Source of the DNA: Candidatus Omnitrophota bacterium
GTDB lineage: Bacteria; Omnitrophota; Gorgyraeia; Gygaellales; Profunditerraquicolaceae
Direction of reading: 5' to 3'
Assembly (NCBI GenBank): GCA_016867005.1
Contig: VGKM01000041.1
Coordinates: forward strand, 1 to 9,052
DNA length: 9,052 bases
Shown here: in pieces, positions 1 through 6,048 of the stretch
Layout: each line of letters opens with the position of its first letter
Numbering within the stretch: position 1 is the stretch's first letter
The notes under the pieces: generated by a model
What the model saw: the letters and a program-made list of their open reading frames with translations, nothing else
Database searches by the model: none
What the model was told of the DNA's origin: nothing
Program-made: the position numbers and the translations under genes

Positions 1-75
1 CCCCATGTTGACTTCCTTTAAGGAATGTACCGGCCCAAACCAAATATTCAGGTTCCTTATATCAAACTTAACCAT
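1..75 (-). CDS. pstB: Phosphate ABC transporter ATP-binding protein PstB, N-terminal 25 residues (cut by window edge)
   Basis: Reading down from the ATG at 75 gives 25 codons, beginning MVKFDIRNLNIWFG and running off the window. PstB is the cytoplasmic ATPase that powers phosphate uptake through PstC and PstA. The first strand and the aromatic WFG segment match the start of PstB-type ATPases. The window ends before the Walker A loop, so no catalytic motif is visible and the call rests on this short N-terminus plus gene order directly after pstS-pstC-pstA. The start is supported by a purine-rich site (AGAAGGGG, 86-93) about 10 bases upstream, which overlaps the end of pstA. It lies 18 bp after the pstA stop and is surely co-transcribed with it. 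phoU often follows pstB but would lie outside the window. Confidence 0.88.
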   Translation of the reverse strand, partial: MVKFDIRNLNIWFGPVHSLKEVNMG

Positions 76-93
76 TTTTGTACCACCCCTTCT

Positions 94-942
94 TTACCAT
101 TTCTTTTTCTTCCTAAATTTGTAACGGATAACTATCGCCACTAGATTCATAAATAAAACCATGGCCAATAGGACCAACGCCGTCCCATACCTTATTTTTT
201 CATCTACATTAGGCACCTGGGTCGAAATAACATACAAATGATACGGCAGAGCCATTGCCTGGTCAAAAATTGAACTGGGTAGCTGCGGCAGGTAAAACGC
301 CGCAACCGTAAATAAAATAGGCGCTGTCTCTCCTGCGGCGCGGCCAAGCCCTAAGATTGTCCCGGTCAAAATCCCCGGGATGGCATTAGGCAAAACTATA
401 TGCCTTATGGTCTGCCATTTGCTTGCGCCCAGAGATAAGCTTACTTCCCGGAATGATTGAGGTACGCTTTCCAGCGCCTCCCGAGATGCCGTAATGATTA
501 GCGGCAAAATCATGATCCCTAAAGTCAATGAACCGGATAAAATCGAGGCCCCGAATTTAAAAAACACTACAAATAAAGCCAAACCAAACAAACCGTATAC
601 CACAGAAGGCACTCCTGCCAAATTAACTATTGCCAGCTTAATCATCCTTGTAAGAAAATTCTCCCTGGAGTATTCGCTTAAATAAATTGCTGCCATTAGC
701 CCGATAGGAAGCGCAAAAATAATTGAGCCGGTAACCAAATAGAGCGTACCGATTATGGCCGGAAAAATCCCGCCGCTACGCATGCCCTGCCTCGGTACAT
801 CAGTCAAAAACTGCCAATTAATTGCGGGAAGCCCTTTTTGCACAATAATAACTACAATTAACCCGACAGGCACAACAACCAAAAGCGTTGCCAGGAATAA
901 AAAGAAAAACGCGATTTTCTGTGTTTTTTTAGTGTTTCTCAT
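94..942 (-). CDS. pstA: Phosphate ABC transporter permease PstA
   Basis: This 282-residue inner-membrane permease is one half of the PstC-PstA channel that carries inorganic phosphate delivered by PstS. About six hydrophobic segments are visible (roughly residues 10-34, 60-88, 104-130, 134-151, 186-212 and 254-273). The binding-protein-dependent permease EAA loop, where the ATPase docks, is at about 165-190 (REVSLSLGASKWQTIRH, then LPNAIPGI). The GRAAGETAPI segment at 200-209 is typical of PstA. The length is normal for the family, and the C-terminus is a basic tail (RKKKKW) on the cytoplasmic side. The start at 942 is supported by AAGAGGG at 948-954, five bases upstream. It is the third gene of the pst operon, separated from pstC by a 67-bp gap holding a strong inverted repeat. 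It is called PstA rather than PstC by sequence style and by its place next to pstB. Confidence 0.95.
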   Translation of the reverse strand: MRNTKKTQKIAFFFLFLATLLVVVPVGLIVVIIVQKGLPAINWQFLTDVPRQGMRSGGIFPAIIGTLYLVTGSIIFALPIGLMAAIYLSEYSRENFLTRMIKLAIVNLAGVPSVVYGLFGLALFVVFFKFGASILSGSLTLGIMILPLIITASREALESVPQSFREVSLSLGASKWQTIRHIVLPNAIPGILTGTILGLGRAAGETAPILFTVAAFYLPQLPSSIFDQAMALPYHLYVISTQVPNVDEKIRYGTALVLLAMVLFMNLVAIVIRYKFRKKKKW

Positions 943-954
943 CCTTGCCCTCTT

Positions 955-1001
955 AACCTCGTAGGTTTAGATAGGTATCAACTTTCCTAACCTACGAGGT
1001 T
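955..1001 (-). repeat. Inverted repeat / stem-loop between pstC and pstA
   Basis: Two 13-base arms (AACCTCGTAGGTT at 955-967 and AACCTACGAGGTT at 989-1001) are exact reverse complements, separated by 21 bases. The stem can extend inward by TTAG/CTAA with one bulged A. Each arm is also a small dyad of its own, AACCT-3 nt-AGGTT, so the RNA could fold as one long hairpin or two small ones. No U-run follows, so it does not look like an intrinsic terminator, and pstA and pstB continue beyond it. Likely roles are an intercistronic mRNA-stability or processing element, or a REP-like dispersed repeat. The repeat is seen directly; the role is inference. Confidence 0.75.
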
Positions 1002-1009
1002 TAGCAGGT

Positions 1010-1879
1010 TCAATACTTTTCCCTGTGCAGGAATAAATCTGCGGTTACGTTAATAATAAAGCTGATTATGAATAAAACTATGCCAATGGCAAAAAGGGCA
1101 AAATAATGTTCACTCCCTACTACTGCCTCACCCATCTCTGCCGCGATTGTCGCAGTAAGAGTGCGCACCGGCTGCAAAAATGAATGCGGGATGACAGCGG
1201 CATTGCCCGTTATCATCATTACTGCCATTGTCTCTCCGATTACCCTGCCGATCCCTAGCATTACAGCAGCTAAAATGCCTGAACCTGCTGCCGGAAGCAT
1301 TACCCGGTAAATTGTCTGCCAATGGGTTGCGCCAAGCGCAAACGCGCCTTCTTTATAATTCTTAGGAACTGAATACAAGGCATCCTCGGCAATTGAAACA
1401 ATGGTCGGCATTGCCATAAAAGCAAGCATAATGGAGCCTGATAAAGCAGTCAGCCCGGTAGGCAAATGAAAAATATTTTTTACCCATGGCACAAGCGTTA
1501 CCATGCCGATAAAACCCAGCACTACGCTGGGGATAGCAGCCAATAACTCTATGCCTGCTTTTAGCACTTCTTTAATTTTTCCGGGGGCGATTTCGGCAAT
1601 ATAAATAGCACAGGCAACTCCTATGGGGATAGAAATCAAGGCAGCGCCTAATGTAACCAGTAATGAACCCAACACAAGCGGCAGGATGCCTAATTGCGCA
1701 GGCTCAGAAATAGGATACCAGTTCTTTCCGAAAACAAAGTCGAGCGGAAGGACTGTTTTAAATACTGCCAGGCCCTCTTTGAGCAGAAATAAAAAGATTA
1801 CCGCAACAAAGAAAATAGAAGCTAACCCGCAAGCTTGGATCAGCTTCTCAATGGTAAACTCCTTGATTCTTCTAAGCAT
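1010..1879 (-). CDS. pstC: Phosphate ABC transporter permease PstC
   Basis: This 289-residue inner-membrane permease is the partner of PstA in the high-affinity phosphate channel. Hydrophobic segments are visible at about 15-34, 64-95, 111-131, 146-166, 200-224 and 258-283. The EAA-type ATPase-docking loop is at about 177-200 (EGAFALGATHWQTIYR, then LPAAGSGI). The IGRVIGETMAV segment at 210-220 is characteristic of PstC. The segment before the second helix carries the FGKNWYP stretch (50-56), commonly seen in PstC proteins. The start at 1879 comes three bases after the pstS stop. Only a weak A-rich site precedes it, so translation is probably coupled to pstS. It is the second gene of the operon driven from the Pho-box promoter ahead of pstS. 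Confidence 0.95.
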   Translation of the reverse strand: MLRRIKEFTIEKLIQACGLASIFFVAVIFLFLLKEGLAVFKTVLPLDFVFGKNWYPISEPAQLGILPLVLGSLLVTLGAALISIPIGVACAIYIAEIAPGKIKEVLKAGIELLAAIPSVVLGFIGMVTLVPWVKNIFHLPTGLTALSGSIMLAFMAMPTIVSIAEDALYSVPKNYKEGAFALGATHWQTIYRVMLPAAGSGILAAVMLGIGRVIGETMAVMMITGNAAVIPHSFLQPVRTLTATIAAEMGEAVVGSEHYFALFAIGIVLFIISFIINVTADLFLHREKY

Positions 1880-1882
1880 ATT

Positions 1883-2737
1883 TTATCTTTTTATCGGGAC
1901 AAAATCCGTCTTTAAAACAATGTCCTGGCCTTCGGCAGAAAAACAATACTCTGTAAACTTCTTAACCAATGCTTCAGGGGCGCCGTTTGAATAAAGGAAT
2001 AGCGGCCGAGAAACCGGGTATTTTCCTTTTACAACATTATCTATAGTGGGTTCTACAAATTCTGATTTTGCGCCATTAGCTACTGCGATTGCCTTCTGTT
2101 TAGGGCTGATATAACCCATTCCGTAATATCCGATAGCCGAAGGGTTGCCTGCTACTTCATCGGCAATCGCCTGTGAAGAAGGAAGCATTAAGGCACCGGG
2201 CGCAAATTCTTCCTTACTGGCCGGGTCATTGTTGCGTAAAACATGTTCTTTAAAATAAACATGCGTCCCTGAATTTACCTCACGGGAAAGAATGACTATT
2301 TTCTTATCCTCGCCTCCGACTTCTTTCCAATTACTGATCTTCCCGGAGAAAATCCCGGCTAATTGCTCCAGGGTAAGCTTGGAAACCGGGTTTTTCGGGT
2401 TAACTACAACCACAAGCCCGTCCAAAGCGACCTTTATTTCATGGGGGCTTATCCCTTTTTTATTAGCAAGGGCTATTTCTTTTTCTTTAATATCACGGGA
2501 ACTCATCGCTATATCGCATGAACCGCTGATTAAGCTTGAGAATCCGGTGCCTGAGCCGCCTCCTGTTACCGCAACAAATTCTCCGGGATTCTCTTCCATG
2601 TATTTCTCCGCCCATGCCTGCGCCAGGTTAACCATGGTATCAGATCCTTTAATTTGAATAGAGTTCTTCCCGGATGCCGCAAAGCCAGAACTGTAAAACA
2701 TGAATAGAATTATTAATAAAATAAATCTCTTAAGCAT
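1883..2737 (-). CDS. pstS: Periplasmic phosphate-binding protein PstS
   Basis: This 284-residue substrate-binding protein captures inorganic phosphate in the periplasm and hands it to PstC-PstA. The signal peptide is residues 1 to about 20 (basic MLKR, hydrophobic core, cleavage near SGFA-AS). No lipobox cysteine is present, so the product is probably a soluble periplasmic protein rather than a lipoprotein. Phosphate-site motifs of the PstS family are visible: KGSDTM (30-35), GGGSGTGF (59-66), the DIAMSSRDI segment (75-83) and SREVNSGTH (151-159). The start at 2737 has a clear AAAGGAG site (2743-2749) five bases upstream. It is the first gene of the pst operon, preceded by a four-repeat Pho-box promoter (2755-2808), so induction under phosphate limitation is expected. 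Only two cysteines occur (74 and 265); whether they pair is unknown. Confidence 0.96.
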   Translation of the reverse strand: MLKRFILLIILFMFYSSGFAASGKNSIQIKGSDTMVNLAQAWAEKYMEENPGEFVAVTGGGSGTGFSSLISGSCDIAMSSRDIKEKEIALANKKGISPHEIKVALDGLVVVVNPKNPVSKLTLEQLAGIFSGKISNWKEVGGEDKKIVILSREVNSGTHVYFKEHVLRNNDPASKEEFAPGALMLPSSQAIADEVAGNPSAIGYYGMGYISPKQKAIAVANGAKSEFVEPTIDNVVKGKYPVSRPLFLYSNGAPEALVKKFTEYCFSAEGQDIVLKTDFVPIKR

Positions 2738-2742
2738 TTTTT

Positions 2743-2749
2743 CTCCTTT
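2743..2749 (-). promoter_or_regulatory. Ribosome binding site of pstS
   Basis: AAAGGAG lies five bases before the pstS ATG. It is followed by an A-run closely matching the ribosome site of the neighbouring barrel gene (shared AAAGGAGAAAA). If the upstream TATACT is the real -10, transcription would begin at or just before this site, leaving an unusually short leader. Confidence 0.85.
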
Positions 2750-2754
2750 GTAAC

Positions 2755-2808
2755 AGTATAAATAACTTTAGTTAAACCTATATTAAACATATGTAAAATC
2801 TATGTAAA
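2755..2808 (-). promoter_or_regulatory. Pho-box promoter of pstSCAB
   Basis: On the minus strand, four hexamers follow each other at 11-, 10- and 11-base steps: TTTACA (2808-2803), TTTACA (2797-2792), TTTAAT (2787-2782) and TTTAAC (2776-2771). A TATACT -10-like hexamer follows at 2760-2755. Direct repeats with an 11-base period are the known layout of PhoB/PhoP operators, and the TTTACA units resemble the TT(A/T)ACA repeats described for Bacillus PhoP more than the E. coli CTGTCAT units. No good -35 is present, as expected for an activator-dependent promoter. The array begins within 3 bases of the stop codon of the upstream gene. Seen: the repeats and hexamer. Inferred: binding by the PhoB encoded at 7024-7710. 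Confidence 0.8.
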
Positions 2809-2811
2809 GTT

Positions 2812-3468
2812 TCAGAAAACTACCTTAATCTTAGTACCAAGCACATTAGCATCTATCCATCTGTCAGAAGTTTTTGAACTCTGCAACAGGTAATATATTT
2901 CTGATTTTATATTTTTCGTAAAATTCATCCCAAAACCGGAATAAAACCTGTTTCTGCTGAAACCGCTTGAGTTAAAATTTATAAAAACCTCATCAGCAAG
3001 ATAGGGTTGAATTTGTAGTTTTGTAAATTTCCAAGGTGCTTTTACGCTAAATTTGTTCCTATAGCGGAAGGTAGCATTTTTATGCTCAAGATTCCTATAT
3101 TCCAGGCGGTTCCTGTCATCAAACTTAAAACCGGCAAATTCATATCTAAGGATTGCATTAATATGCGGCCTATTCTCCTCTCTGAATTCTCCGCTTGAAT
3201 TTTTTTCATAAACCTGGCGGTAATTTATACCCAGGTCAACATATTTATTCAAACCATACACAAAACCGAGGTCATAATGCTGATAATAAAAATCGCTTGC
3301 GTCGTCAGCAAAACGGATTTCTTCTTCAGTCCCTACTTTCCATTGCTGATTAAGCTTAAATTCCTGAGCTTCCGTATGCCAAACCTGAAAATCTCCGTTG
3401 TCATAAGCAAAAGCTGTGTTCAAAAATAATAGCCCTACCCAAAAACAAAACAACCTTACCGCTTTCAT
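2812..3468 (-). CDS. DUF2490-like outer-membrane beta-barrel protein, predicted Pho regulon member
   Basis: This predicted exported protein has 218 residues. Residues 1-21 form a signal peptide (MKAVRLF, hydrophobic core, cleavage near NTAFA-YD). The rest shows alternating polar/hydrophobic strands rich in Tyr, Phe, Asn and Arg. Examples are the WKVGTEEEIRF, YYQHYDLGFVYGLN, RNRLEYRNLEH and FRYRNKFSVKAPW segments, a pattern I associate with the DUF2490 family of small barrels. It ends in phenylalanine (VVF), as outer-membrane barrels recognised by the BAM machinery usually do. The frame is open up to 3618, but the ATG at 3468 is chosen because it has AAAGGAG six bases upstream, begins the signal peptide and avoids overlapping phoR. 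A Pho-box promoter lies upstream and the pst promoter directly downstream. A role in passing phosphate or phosphorylated compounds across the outer membrane is inference. It resembles neither PhoE nor OprP in length or motifs. Confidence 0.78.
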   Translation of the reverse strand: MKAVRLFCFWVGLLFLNTAFAYDNGDFQVWHTEAQEFKLNQQWKVGTEEEIRFADDASDFYYQHYDLGFVYGLNKYVDLGINYRQVYEKNSSGEFREENRPHINAILRYEFAGFKFDDRNRLEYRNLEHKNATFRYRNKFSVKAPWKFTKLQIQPYLADEVFINFNSSGFSRNRFYSGFGMNFTKNIKSEIYYLLQSSKTSDRWIDANVLGTKIKVVF

Positions 3469-3474
3469 GCTTTT

Positions 3475-3481
3475 CTCCTTT
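3475..3481 (-). promoter_or_regulatory. Ribosome binding site fixing the start of the barrel gene
   Basis: AAAGGAG sits six bases before the ATG at 3468. It decides against the longer open frame that begins at 3618 inside the end of phoR. Confidence 0.88.
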
Positions 3482-3525
3482 CCGTTAAAGCCTGCTCTAT
3501 TCCTCTTCTCCGGGAATATAGGGAA

Positions 3526-3580
3526 AGTATAGAATAAGGGTATTAAATTAATCTGAAGAGGGTGTAAAATGTGGGTAAAA
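3526..3580 (-). promoter_or_regulatory. Pho-box promoter of the DUF2490-like gene
   Basis: On the minus strand, TTTACC (3579-3574) and TTTACA (3568-3563) are spaced by 11 bases. A degenerate unit follows (CTTCAG, 3558-3553), then TTTAAT (3547-3542) and a TATACT hexamer (3531-3526). The first, second and fourth units lie 48, 37 and 16 bases upstream of the -10, exactly as in the pstS promoter; the third position is degenerate. The operator starts just after the phoR stop. A leader of about 50 nt would precede the barrel gene. No terminator is visible between phoR and this promoter, so some read-through from phoR is possible. Confidence 0.74.
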
Positions 3581-3583
3581 GAA

Positions 3584-5368
3584 TTAAACAGGAAGGGTGA
3601 ACCAGAATTTGGAACCAAGGCCTTCGGTACTCTCGACGCCTACAGCGCCGCTGTGCAACTCAATGATGTGTTTTACAATTGATAACCCAAGGCCAGTGCC
3701 TCCGAGCTGGCGCGAGCGCGCCTTGTCAACCCGGTAAAAACGCTCAAAAATACGCGGAATATCTTTTGCAGGAATTCCTAAACCGGAATCTTCGACAACT
3801 ATCTTAATTTGATTATCCTGTATGATCTCGGAATATATTTTTATAAAACCGCTATCTTTATTGAATTTAACAGCATTCATAAGCAGATTTGTAATAACCT
3901 GGCCCAGCTTATCTTTATCTGCCCAAACAATTAATTCCCGGCTGATGGAATTCTCAACTTTGATGCCTTTCTTATTCAACTGTGACCCGAACCCGGAAAT
4001 GACCGTTTCAACCAAGTCAAATAATACTGTTTTTTCCTTATCCAATCTTATCTCGCGCGATTCAATATGGGAAAGCTCAAGCAGGTCGTTAATAAGATCA
4101 TTCAGGCGGTCTGCATGCTCCTGGATGATCTCCAGGAAATGGCGGCTGTTATCTTTGTCCTCCAAGGCGCCTCCGAGGAGCGTTTCAATAAAACCTTTGA
4201 TGGATGTAAGCGGCGTCTTTAATTCATGCGAGACGTTGGCCACAAAATCCCTGCGCATTGTCTCCAGGCGCCGTATTTCAGTTATATCGTGTATAACCAC
4301 TAAGCAGCCGCCTATCGCGCCTTTATCTATAATAGGAGAGATATTCACCTGAAATATCTTCTGTACCGGCCAGGTAAGAGCTAATTCCTTGGATACGGAA
4401 GCAGCATCTTCCAGGACTTTTTTTATCTCGTCTGCGATATCATTATTACGGATACCTTCTAAGAAAAGCTTTCCTTCTGTTTCTTTTTTTGTGACTCCGA
4501 AAATTGCCTCCACCGTATGGTTCACCGAGACAACCCGCGCCTTGTTATCCAGGACAATTACCCCTTCTATCATGCTGTTAAAAACAGCCCTCAACTGCTG
4601 GCTCTGGATATTGACTTCTTTTACTTTATTCTCAATATCTTCCGCCATTTTGTTAAGGTTTTTTGCCAGTTCGCCGATCTCATCTTCGGAGCTATAAAAT
4701 ATTTTACGGCTGAAATCGCCATCGGAAAACCTATGCGAAGCATGGATGATCTTATTAATCGGCTTGATTATCCCGCTGGCTAACATTGAGCCAAAAACAA
4801 AAGCTAACCCTAAAGCAAACAGAAAACCAAGAAATACCGCCTGCCTGATCGCAAGCAGGTTCCTCTTTACGCTTTCCATGGGAAGGGCGAGCCGGATAGC
4901 CCCTGCAACCGAAGAATTATCTTTGACGGGAAGCGCCACATAAAGCATATCTATCTTTAGTGTCGCCGAATACCTGATAGATTCGCCGGTACGCCCTGCT
5001 AAAGCAGCTTTCATCTCCGGGCGCATAGCGTGATTCTCCATTTCTTCTGTTTCAAAGCGGGATTTTTCAGAATCCGCCAGGACCTTGCCCTTAGTGTCTA
5101 TTATCGTCAGGCGGCCGCTTATTCTTTGGCTTAAGTCCTTTACAAGCTGCCATAAATAATCCCTGTTTTCTTTTTCCGTACTTTTGAAGGATATTTGCGA
5201 ATTGATTAAAGCGGCCTGATTAACAAGGGAGGCCTTCAGGTCATGCAGGGAATTTTCTTCAAGTTTCTTATCCAGAAAAAAGGCTACAAGGCCGAAAGAA
5301 AGCAATACGACCAAGAAATAGGATAAAACCAGCCTGGACTTGAAACTTCTCTTCTTGGGTAACATCAT
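3584..5368 (-). CDS. phoR: Phosphate-regulon sensor histidine kinase PhoR
   Basis: This 594-residue membrane sensor kinase is predicted to phosphorylate PhoB. In order: first membrane helix about 13-32; extracytoplasmic sensor region about 33-175 (the TIIDTKGKVLADS segment is typical of PhoR/WalK-type Cache-like domains); second helix about 178-201; HAMP about 201-253; PAS about 257-365; then the kinase core. The phospho-accepting His is H381 in FVANVSHELKTPLTSIKGF. The ATP site shows the N box (NLLMNAVKF, 494-502), G1 (DSGLGIP, 527-533), F box (IFERFYRVD, 540-548) and G2 (GGTGLGLSIVKH, 556-567), all intact. The architecture, with a large sensor loop, is longer than E. coli PhoR and more like Firmicutes PhoR. 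The start ATG overlaps the DUF47 stop (ATGA) and has no clear ribosome site, so translation is probably coupled. A second ATG follows immediately at 5365. The substrate assignment rests on the phoB, pit and pst neighbours. Confidence 0.93.
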   Translation of the reverse strand: MMLPKKRSFKSRLVLSYFLVVLLSFGLVAFFLDKKLEENSLHDLKASLVNQAALINSQISFKSTEKENRDYLWQLVKDLSQRISGRLTIIDTKGKVLADSEKSRFETEEMENHAMRPEMKAALAGRTGESIRYSATLKIDMLYVALPVKDNSSVAGAIRLALPMESVKRNLLAIRQAVFLGFLFALGLAFVFGSMLASGIIKPINKIIHASHRFSDGDFSRKIFYSSEDEIGELAKNLNKMAEDIENKVKEVNIQSQQLRAVFNSMIEGVIVLDNKARVVSVNHTVEAIFGVTKKETEGKLFLEGIRNNDIADEIKKVLEDAASVSKELALTWPVQKIFQVNISPIIDKGAIGGCLVVIHDITEIRRLETMRRDFVANVSHELKTPLTSIKGFIETLLGGALEDKDNSRHFLEIIQEHADRLNDLINDLLELSHIESREIRLDKEKTVLFDLVETVISGFGSQLNKKGIKVENSISRELIVWADKDKLGQVITNLLMNAVKFNKDSGFIKIYSEIIQDNQIKIVVEDSGLGIPAKDIPRIFERFYRVDKARSRQLGGTGLGLSIVKHIIELHSGAVGVESTEGLGSKFWFTLPV

Positions 5369-6033
5369 TTTGATTTAATAGCTAAAACCTTAATAAGATC
5401 AGCTGCATCTTCAATTTTATCAGTTACGCCTTCCAGGTACTCAGCAAGCTGATAAGTCAACAGCAGCATAGTCGGCTCAAGCTTAACATGGATTATTGCC
5501 CCGATTAAAACTTTCTTCTGGTCATCAGCTTCATGTTCAAGGCGGTCGATCTCCTCGCAATCTACCAATGCCTTCTTTAAGTCACTCTTAGAAAGCGCCT
5601 GGATTGCTTCTCTTAATTTGGAAATTGAATTAAAGATCACCTCGGTTGCGGACGATATATTCTTCATGATATCTTCCGGCAGTTTTTGTTCTATAAACCC
5701 CAAAAGCCGCGCAGCGCCGTTTGTCCAATCGGCAATTTTATCCAAGGTCTTAACAAAATGCATCAGGTCTTCCCTGTCCGGAGGCATAAGAAGCCCCTCA
5801 GAAAGTTCTTTAACCATCTTTGACCTTAATAGATCAGCCTGATGCTCACCCTCTCTGACCCTTTCAATAGCGGCTGCCTTGGCGTTTATATCGCCTTTTT
5901 GAAAAGCACGCACGGCATCCGAGAAAGACACGACGGTTTTATAGGTTTCTTCTACATGCAGAAGCGCATCTTTTATGATTGAGTGCTCTTCTTCCATCGC
6001 AAGCCATCCTAAGATATTCCTGATTTCTTTCAT
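5365..6033 (-). CDS. DUF47 / PhoU-like Pit accessory protein
   Basis: This 222-residue cytoplasmic protein is all-helical in appearance, with no signal or membrane segment. It matches the DUF47 (PhoU-related, TIGR00153-type) family usually encoded beside pit transporters. PhoU-like acidic helices that can bind metal clusters are visible: EGEHQAD (61-67), DRLEHEAD (163-170) and EGVTDKIEDAADLI (201-214), with LMPPDREDL at about 82-90 typical of the family. It probably modulates the adjacent Pit transporter. Direct contact with PhoR or Pst, as for true PhoU, is speculative. The start at 6033 has a very strong AAGGAGGA site (6041-6048) that overlaps the pit stop codon. The gene ends by overlapping phoR by four bases. 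It should not be labelled phoU itself; that gene may lie beyond pstB. Confidence 0.9.
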   Translation of the reverse strand: MKEIRNILGWLAMEEEHSIIKDALLHVEETYKTVVSFSDAVRAFQKGDINAKAAAIERVREGEHQADLLRSKMVKELSEGLLMPPDREDLMHFVKTLDKIADWTNGAARLLGFIEQKLPEDIMKNISSATEVIFNSISKLREAIQALSKSDLKKALVDCEEIDRLEHEADDQKKVLIGAIIHVKLEPTMLLLTYQLAEYLEGVTDKIEDAADLIKVLAIKSK

Positions 6034-6040
6034 TTCGTTT

Positions 6041-6048
6041 TCCTCCTT
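6041..6048 (-). promoter_or_regulatory. Strong ribosome binding site of the DUF47 gene
   Basis: AAGGAGGA, a near-perfect complement of the 16S rRNA tail, lies seven bases before the ATG at 6033 and overlaps the pit stop (TAAGGAGG). It is the strongest ribosome site in the operon, suggesting higher translation of DUF47 than of its neighbours. Confidence 0.85.

Noticed and set aside
955..1001. Intrinsic terminator between pstC and pstA
   Set aside because: The stem is strong but is not followed by a T-run on the minus strand, and pstA-pstB clearly continue the same operon.
3469..3618. 50-residue N-terminal extension of the barrel protein
   Set aside because: It would overlap the phoR 3' end and cover the promoter, whereas the ATG at 3468 has a good ribosome site and begins a clear signal peptide.
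3822..4352. 176-codon open frame on the plus strand inside phoR
   Set aside because: It is antisense to the conserved kinase core of PhoR, has a serine-rich shadow-like composition, no recognisable domain and no ribosome site of note.
5365..6033. Calling the DUF47 gene phoU
   Set aside because: Its sequence style and position next to pit fit the DUF47 accessory family; true phoU normally follows pstB, which runs out of the window.
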